Assembly: GCA_021789355.1 (NCBI GenBank)
Contig: JAJYJR010000148.1
Span: 1-10,588 of the forward strand
DNA length: 10,588 nt
From: Chloroflexota bacterium
GTDB lineage: Bacteria; Chloroflexota; Limnocylindria; Limnocylindrales; CSP1-4
Reading direction: 5' to 3'
A program made the translations under genes and the position numbers. This document shows positions 6,888 to 10,588 of the stretch, piece after piece (within the stretch, counting starts at the first letter, position 1; every line of letters begins with the position of its first letter). Under the pieces are notes generated by a model. The model made no database searches, was not told where the DNA came from, and worked only from the letters and a program-made list of their open reading frames with translations.

Positions 6888-7363
6888 GCGCGAGCGGATC
6901 CAGGCGCGACAGCCAACGCCGGCGCGGCCAGGCACTGGCCGAGTTCGCCCTCGTCATGCCGCTCTTCTTCCTGCTCGTGTTCTCCATCATCGAGTTCGGG
7001 CGCTTCATCTACACCTACGAGATCGTCAACAACGCGGTGCGCGAGGGCGCCCGCTACGCGATCGTCCACGGCAGCGCGTCCGAGTGCCCGAGCGGACCGA
7101 TGCCCGACACTGCCGATGGGCAGCCCGTGACCAACCCGTGCGACCCAACGGGCGCGAAGATCCAGGCCATCGTGCAGCAGTACGCCATCGGCGTGCCTGC
7201 CTCCTCCCTGACGGTCAACCCGCCGGTCTGGGAGCCTGACAACAACGCGCGCGGCTCGACGGTCACGGTGTCCGCCGTCGACTCGTTCTCGACGCTCGTT
7301 CCGTTCGTCCCACTCCCGACCATCACCATCCCGGGGGAGTCGACCCTTGTCATCAACCACTGA
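6884..7363 (+). CDS. TadE-like pilus pseudopilin (operon 2, second copy)
   Basis: This 159-residue protein has a basic N-terminus (RRDSQRRR), then GQALAEF (15-21) and a membrane helix (about 19-41) running into IIEFGRFIYTYEIVNNAVREGARYAI (parts: EFGRFIYTYE; AVREGARYAI). This is the most canonical TadE of the four, and its helix-flanking residues are closest to tadE-like 2. The outer domain contains only two cysteines (68 and 86), bracketing a Gly/Pro-rich loop, so a single disulfide is possible. It ends in beta-type sequence, STVTVSAVDSFSTLVP. The start overlaps the stop of tadE-like 3 as ATGA and has no Shine-Dalgarno of its own, so expression is probably coupled. The end overlaps the next gene by 17 bases. 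It is inferred to be a minor pilus component anchored in the cytoplasmic membrane. Confidence 0.92.
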   Translation: MSASGSRRDSQRRRGQALAEFALVMPLFFLLVFSIIEFGRFIYTYEIVNNAVREGARYAIVHGSASECPSGPMPDTADGQPVTNPCDPTGAKIQAIVQQYAIGVPASSLTVNPPVWEPDNNARGSTVTVSAVDSFSTLVPFVPLPTITIPGESTLVINH

Positions 7364-8867
7364 TCGCTCGGGCCAGCAAGGGCAGACCCTTGTCTTGTTC
7401 GCACTGGGGATCGTGGCGCTCCTGGCGTTCGGCGCCCTCGCCTTCGACGCAGGCCAGACGCTCGTCGACCGGCGCGCCGAGCAGGACGCTGCGGACGCGG
7501 CAGCCATCGCCGGGGCCCGCTACCTGACCGAGAGCGCGTGCCAGAGCAGTTCGCTCGCGGCGGCCATGACGAATTGCTCAGACGCGGTCGACCAGGCCCT
7601 CGCGGTCGCGCAGGAGAACGGCTACGGCACGGGTGTCAACGGCGGTGCCGACAGCGCCGGCTATCGGGTCACAGTCAAGGTTCCGCCCGGCCCGGAGTCC
7701 CAGTTTGCAGATCTGATGGGCTACATCGAGGTCCAGATCTCGACCGGCCAGGCCACGACGTTCGCGAACGTGCTTGGCGTCGCCCGGCTCCCGGTGTCCG
7801 CGCTCGCCGTGGCGGCCAACCAGAGCGGGATCACCGCGCCGTACTCCTTCCTGGCCCTGAACCCGACCGCCTGCCCGTCCGCTCTGTTCAGCGGGCAGGG
7901 CACGCTCTCCGTCGGTGGCAACATCCAGGTCAACTCGTCATGCCCATCCGACGCGATGCAGGTGACGGGACAGGCGACCGTGACGGTCACCAGCCCGGGC
8001 GCATGCGACGTGACCGGCGGGGTCCAGCAGGGCGGTGGCGGCAGCCTCAACTGCACGCTCGTCACGCCGGCCCCCGCCCTGCCCGACCCGCTGGCCCAGC
8101 TCGCCGCGCCGGCCGTCCCATCCGCGCCCACGGCGGCAGTCGAGGTCTCCGGCACCAAGGCCATTCCGAGCGGTTGTCCGGGGGGCAGCGCGTCTGCCAC
8201 GGCTGGGAACCCGGCCACATGCCAGTTCACGAGCAGTTACACCGGCACGATCTGGCGCCTCTATCCGGGGTACTACCCGGGCGGCATCACCGTCCAGGGG
8301 GGCACCATCTACCTCGAGCCCGGCATCTACTACCTGGGTGGTGGCGGCTTCACGGCCAACGGCACCAGTGCGGCGGTCTACTCGGTGAGCGCGGGCGGTA
8401 CCGCGCCGCCCTTCGCCGGTGGCGTCCTCCTCTACAACACGCAGGACGCGAGCTTCGCGACGCAGTGCGCCGCGGGGACGGCCCCCCATGCGCCGCTCGA
8501 TTGCCTGCAGCCGATCTCCTTCACCGGCAGCAGCACGCTGGTGGGCCTCGACCCACTCGAGATGGGGACGATGTGGGACGGGCTGGTGATCTTCGAAGAC
8601 CGGACCCTGTCCATGTCGCCGACCACCACGCCGCTGGCCTCGCGAACCCCGGACCTGGTCATCAACGGCAACGGGTCGAACATGACCGTCAACGGGACGA
8701 TCTACCTGCCGGCCGGCTACGTCCAGATCAACGGCAACCAGGGCACGAACGAGAACTCGCAAGTCATCGCCGACGAGTTCAAGATCACCGGCAACAGCGG
8801 CACCATGACCGTCAACTACAACGGCACCGACTTCTTCCATCTCTCCGGCGTGGGTCTGGTGCAGTAG
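7347..8867 (+). CDS. TadG-like pilus assembly protein, subtype 2
   Basis: This 506-residue protein starts at TTG 7347, supported by GGGGGAG at 7333-7339 seven bases upstream; no ATG occurs in frame before residue 74. The TadE/G-like N-terminal module is clear: GQTLVLF (12-18), helix (about 14-34), then DAGQTLVDRRAEQDAADAAAIAGA (34-57; core RRAEQDAADAA). Leu replaces the Glu of TadE processing sites. A short domain with YIEVQIST and ALAVAANQSG follows. The large C-terminal part begins YSFLALNPTAC (166-176), contains PDPLAQLAAP (246-255), and has glycine/asparagine-rich beta stretches: GTIYLEPGIYYLGGGGFTANG, split at 319-329 and 330-339, and LVINGNGSNMTVNGTIYLPA at 437-456. These suggest a repetitive beta-solenoid-like fold. 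It ends GVGLVQ. It is paralogous to the gene at 8969-10474 and is the last gene of operon 2, overlapping tadE-like 4 by 17 bases. Function in the pilus is inferred from context. Confidence 0.9.
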   Translation: MSSTTDRSGQQGQTLVLFALGIVALLAFGALAFDAGQTLVDRRAEQDAADAAAIAGARYLTESACQSSSLAAAMTNCSDAVDQALAVAQENGYGTGVNGGADSAGYRVTVKVPPGPESQFADLMGYIEVQISTGQATTFANVLGVARLPVSALAVAANQSGITAPYSFLALNPTACPSALFSGQGTLSVGGNIQVNSSCPSDAMQVTGQATVTVTSPGACDVTGGVQQGGGGSLNCTLVTPAPALPDPLAQLAAPAVPSAPTAAVEVSGTKAIPSGCPGGSASATAGNPATCQFTSSYTGTIWRLYPGYYPGGITVQGGTIYLEPGIYYLGGGGFTANGTSAAVYSVSAGGTAPPFAGGVLLYNTQDASFATQCAAGTAPHAPLDCLQPISFTGSSTLVGLDPLEMGTMWDGLVIFEDRTLSMSPTTTPLASRTPDLVINGNGSNMTVNGTIYLPAGYVQINGNQGTNENSQVIADEFKITGNSGTMTVNYNGTDFFHLSGVGLVQ

Positions 8868-8968
8868 GCCCTGTCCCGCTCGTCGTTCGGGGATGGCACT
8901 CGCCGCTGGAGATGCGCTCGGGACCGCGTCCGACGCAGCCGGGGTACGGATGAGCGTCGGCAGATCGG

Positions 8969-10474
8969 TTACTGCACCAGGTTGGATTTCGACGGTCCGG
9001 GGCCATTCTGGCCGGGACCGAGCAGGTTCAGGCTCTTGCCACCGTTGACGCTCACCTGGTAGGCAACCACCGCGCCGCCCTGGCTCCCCTGGTTGCCGTA
9101 CAGCTTCACCGTGGAGCAGGGAGCGTAGATGATGCTGCCCTGCTCGAAAGCGAAGGTCCCACTGCCTCCGACCACCAGGGTGGTGTTGCCGGTCCCGGTG
9201 CAGGTCCCGATGGTCTTGTCCACGTAGATCAGGATGCTGTCGAGATACTGCGGCACGCCTGACGTAGGCGCCACCAGAGGCCCGACACCCGTGACTGGGT
9301 CGGGGAGCAGGCCCCACGAGCCACCGTTGCCGCCCGTGGTCTGACCGGTGGTGCTGCCGGTCCCCGACACGCTCCCCGGGAGGTCCCCCGCCTTGCAGCC
9401 GGGCGCGCACACCGGATCGTCGGTATAGATGAACGTGACCGGCCCCTGCGCCGAGACGGTGCCCCCGCTCACGTTGAACCCCCCGCCCGCCATGATGTAC
9501 ACGCCCCCCGCGAGGACGAGGTTGCCGGTGACGTTCATCCCGCCCCACACGACACCCGGCGACAGCGGGTCGGGGAACGACTTGCCGCCGTTGTCCGACC
9601 AGAGTGCGGGCGTGGCGGGAGTGCCGGGCTGGCCGAGGATGGTTCCGTAGCTGTACGGGCCATCGATGTACTGGTCGGTGGCGGAGTCGAACGGCGGCAC
9701 GTGGGCGCTGAGTGGATCCACCACGAGGTTCGCGCCGGTGTTCCACGGGGGGGTCACGCCCTGCGCGTCACCCGATCCGACCACGTTGTTCGAACCGTTG
9801 GTCGTGTTGAGCTGGTTGTTGCCCGAGCTCCCGCCGGTGGTCGTCGCCGCGTTCTTGGAGGTGCAGGTCGGCGACGAAGTCTTGGCCGCCGCCGAGTCGA
9901 CCATCACCCCGCCGGTGACGTTGAGGATCGTGCCGCCGTTGATGGAGAACGACGCGCAGTCGGTCGGGTCCAGCACAAGCAGCGCGTAGGGAAGGCCGTT
10001 GCTCGGGATGTTCACCGCCACCGCAAGTGCGCCAGCGGCGAAGCTCTGAAATCCGAAGACGCCTGCCACGAACGGATGGAAGGTGGACGTCACCTGCACC
10101 TGCACGTAGCCCGGTGCCTCGAACGCGGACAGCACGCCGGGCAGTTGCCTGCCGTCGGCGGCGATCGTCGGCACCCAGACGTTGACCACGGTCCCGCCGA
10201 TGCCGCACTGACCAGTGCCGGATCCGTAGCCGTAGCCGGCCGCGGCCGTACAGGCTGCAGCCACCACGTTGCTCACGTTGAGATTGGTCGTGTCCAGGGC
10301 CGCCGCTCCCGCCATCGCAGCGGCGTCGGCGGCGTTCTGGGCCTGGCGCCGCTCCGTGTACACGCGGCCACCGTCGAGGATCAGTGCCAGGACGCCCAAC
10401 AACACAACCAGGGCCAGGGCGAAGAGGACGATGACCTGGCCGCTCTCGAGTTCACCGGACCGGATGCCTCGCAT
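8969..10474 (-). CDS. TadG-like pilus assembly protein, subtype 2, opposite strand
   Basis: This 501-residue protein has the TadE/G-like N-terminus GQVIVLF (12-18), a helix (about 14-34), and LDGGRVYTERRQAQNAADAAAMAGA (core ERRQAQNAADAA, 41-52). Again there is no Glu at +5. YVQVQVTSTFHPFVAGVFG (123-141) is the usual middle segment of such proteins. The C-terminal part parallels tadG-like 2: YALLVLDPTDC (163-173), a Ser/Thr/Asn-rich linker (about 198-235), DPLSAHVPP (253-261), GGVYIMAGGGFNVSGG (323-338), LVVGGSGTFAFEQGSIIYAP (433-452), then VKLYGNQGSQGG and a final NLVQ. GAGGAG (10487-10482), 7 bases before the ATG, supports the start. It faces operon 2 tail to tail across 101 bases that hold no gene or clear terminator, so it is transcribed separately, perhaps from further right. 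It is a TadG-like paralogue rather than a TadE; the role is inferred. Confidence 0.9.
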   Translation of the reverse strand: MRGIRSGELESGQVIVLFALALVVLLGVLALILDGGRVYTERRQAQNAADAAAMAGAAALDTTNLNVSNVVAAACTAAAGYGYGSGTGQCGIGGTVVNVWVPTIAADGRQLPGVLSAFEAPGYVQVQVTSTFHPFVAGVFGFQSFAAGALAVAVNIPSNGLPYALLVLDPTDCASFSINGGTILNVTGGVMVDSAAAKTSSPTCTSKNAATTTGGSSGNNQLNTTNGSNNVVGSGDAQGVTPPWNTGANLVVDPLSAHVPPFDSATDQYIDGPYSYGTILGQPGTPATPALWSDNGGKSFPDPLSPGVVWGGMNVTGNLVLAGGVYIMAGGGFNVSGGTVSAQGPVTFIYTDDPVCAPGCKAGDLPGSVSGTGSTTGQTTGGNGGSWGLLPDPVTGVGPLVAPTSGVPQYLDSILIYVDKTIGTCTGTGNTTLVVGGSGTFAFEQGSIIYAPCSTVKLYGNQGSQGGAVVAYQVSVNGGKSLNLLGPGQNGPGPSKSNLVQ

Positions 10475-10488
10475 GACTGGGCTCCTCT

Positions 10489-10563
10489 TTATGAAGACGG
10501 GCCAGCCGTCAAGGCCTGACGGTGACCGTTGAGCATGACGGTGCTTGTTGGAGCTGCGCTCAT
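10489..10563 (-). CDS. Possible 24-codon ORF upstream of the third tadG-like gene
   Basis: The ORF starts at ATG 10563, 10 bases after GAGGAGG (10580-10574), and ends with TAA at 10491-10489, inside the sequence that leads into the next Shine-Dalgarno site. The 24-residue product is Ser/Ala/Thr-rich with no membrane helix and no family I know. It could be a translated leader that feeds ribosomes to the tadG-like gene 14 bases further on. The good ribosome site is the main support. The window ends just upstream, so it could also be part of something longer. Confidence 0.35.
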   Translation of the reverse strand: MSAAPTSTVMLNGHRQALTAGPSS

Positions 10564-10588
10564 CTCTTTATCGCCTCCTCGAGGAAGG

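Noticed and set aside
8868..8968. Terminator or small gene between the convergent tadG-like genes
   Set aside because: Only very short palindromes such as GCGTC/GACGC with a one-base loop are present; no T-run, ribosome site or coherent ORF was seen.
7938..9746. Minus-strand open frame of 602 codons crossing two genes
   Set aside because: It runs antisense to tadG-like 2 and then out of frame through tadG-like 3, both well supported. The Arg/Gly/His-rich translation has no recognisable domain.
1..10588. CRISPR array, tRNA, rRNA, transposase or phage genes
   Set aside because: I found no regularly spaced repeats, cloverleaf-type sequence, transposase motifs or terminal inverted repeats around the transporter/kinase block.

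Overview
The window is about 10.6 kb of very GC-rich bacterial DNA. It is dominated by genes for TadE- and TadG-like proteins of a tight-adherence (Tad/Flp) type IVc pilus system. The base composition, the multiple TadE/TadG-like genes, a DHA2-type MFS transporter that begins [14 protein letters not shown] and a cytidylate-kinase-like protein together suggest an uncultured Chloroflexota (perhaps Limnocylindria-like) or possibly an actinobacterium. This placement rests on general resemblance only; no marker gene is present.

Layout, left to right. Positions 1-302 hold no convincing gene and probably carry the promoter and leader of the first pilus operon. Operon 1 (+ strand) is tadE-like 1 (303-1112, with an unusual C-terminal PASTA-like domain), tadE-like 2 (1109-1618, ATGA overlap), a possible 19-codon coupling ORF (1615-1674) and tadG-like 1 (1671-2975). 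On the minus strand follow a 14-TM-type MFS transporter (3030-4706) and, upstream of it in transcription order, a cytidylate kinase-like protein (4810-5475). Positions 5476-6368 form a long spacer with a perfect 13-bp hairpin (5675-5705) and a decayed copy of the 3' end of tadG-like 1 (5922-6157). Operon 2 (+ strand) is tadE-like 3 (6369-6887), tadE-like 4 (6884-7363) and tadG-like 2 (7347-8867). A third tadG-like gene (8969-10474) lies on the minus strand, convergent with operon 2, and may be preceded by a 24-codon ORF.

How the genes fit together. Each operon encodes two small pseudopilin-like TadE proteins and then one large TadG-like protein, with overlapping or near-overlapping starts, as expected for subunits made in fixed ratios. 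All four TadE-like proteins carry G-Q-x-x-x-E-F before the membrane helix, matching the prepilin-peptidase site of Tad pseudopilins. The three TadG-like proteins keep the G-Q but have a hydrophobic residue in place of the Glu. No TadA ATPase, TadB/C platform protein, TadZ, CpaB, prepilin peptidase or Flp major pilin is present, so the assembly machinery must be elsewhere. The transporter/kinase pair has no evident link to the pilus and interrupts the array.

The tadG-like 1 remnant directly upstream of operon 2 suggests that the array arose by tandem duplication and later decay or rearrangement. I found no wholly new system. The most distinctive points are the PASTA-like domain on a TadE protein, the pseudogene record of duplication, the repeat-rich C-terminal domains shared by two convergent TadG-like proteins, and the unexplained perfect hairpin.
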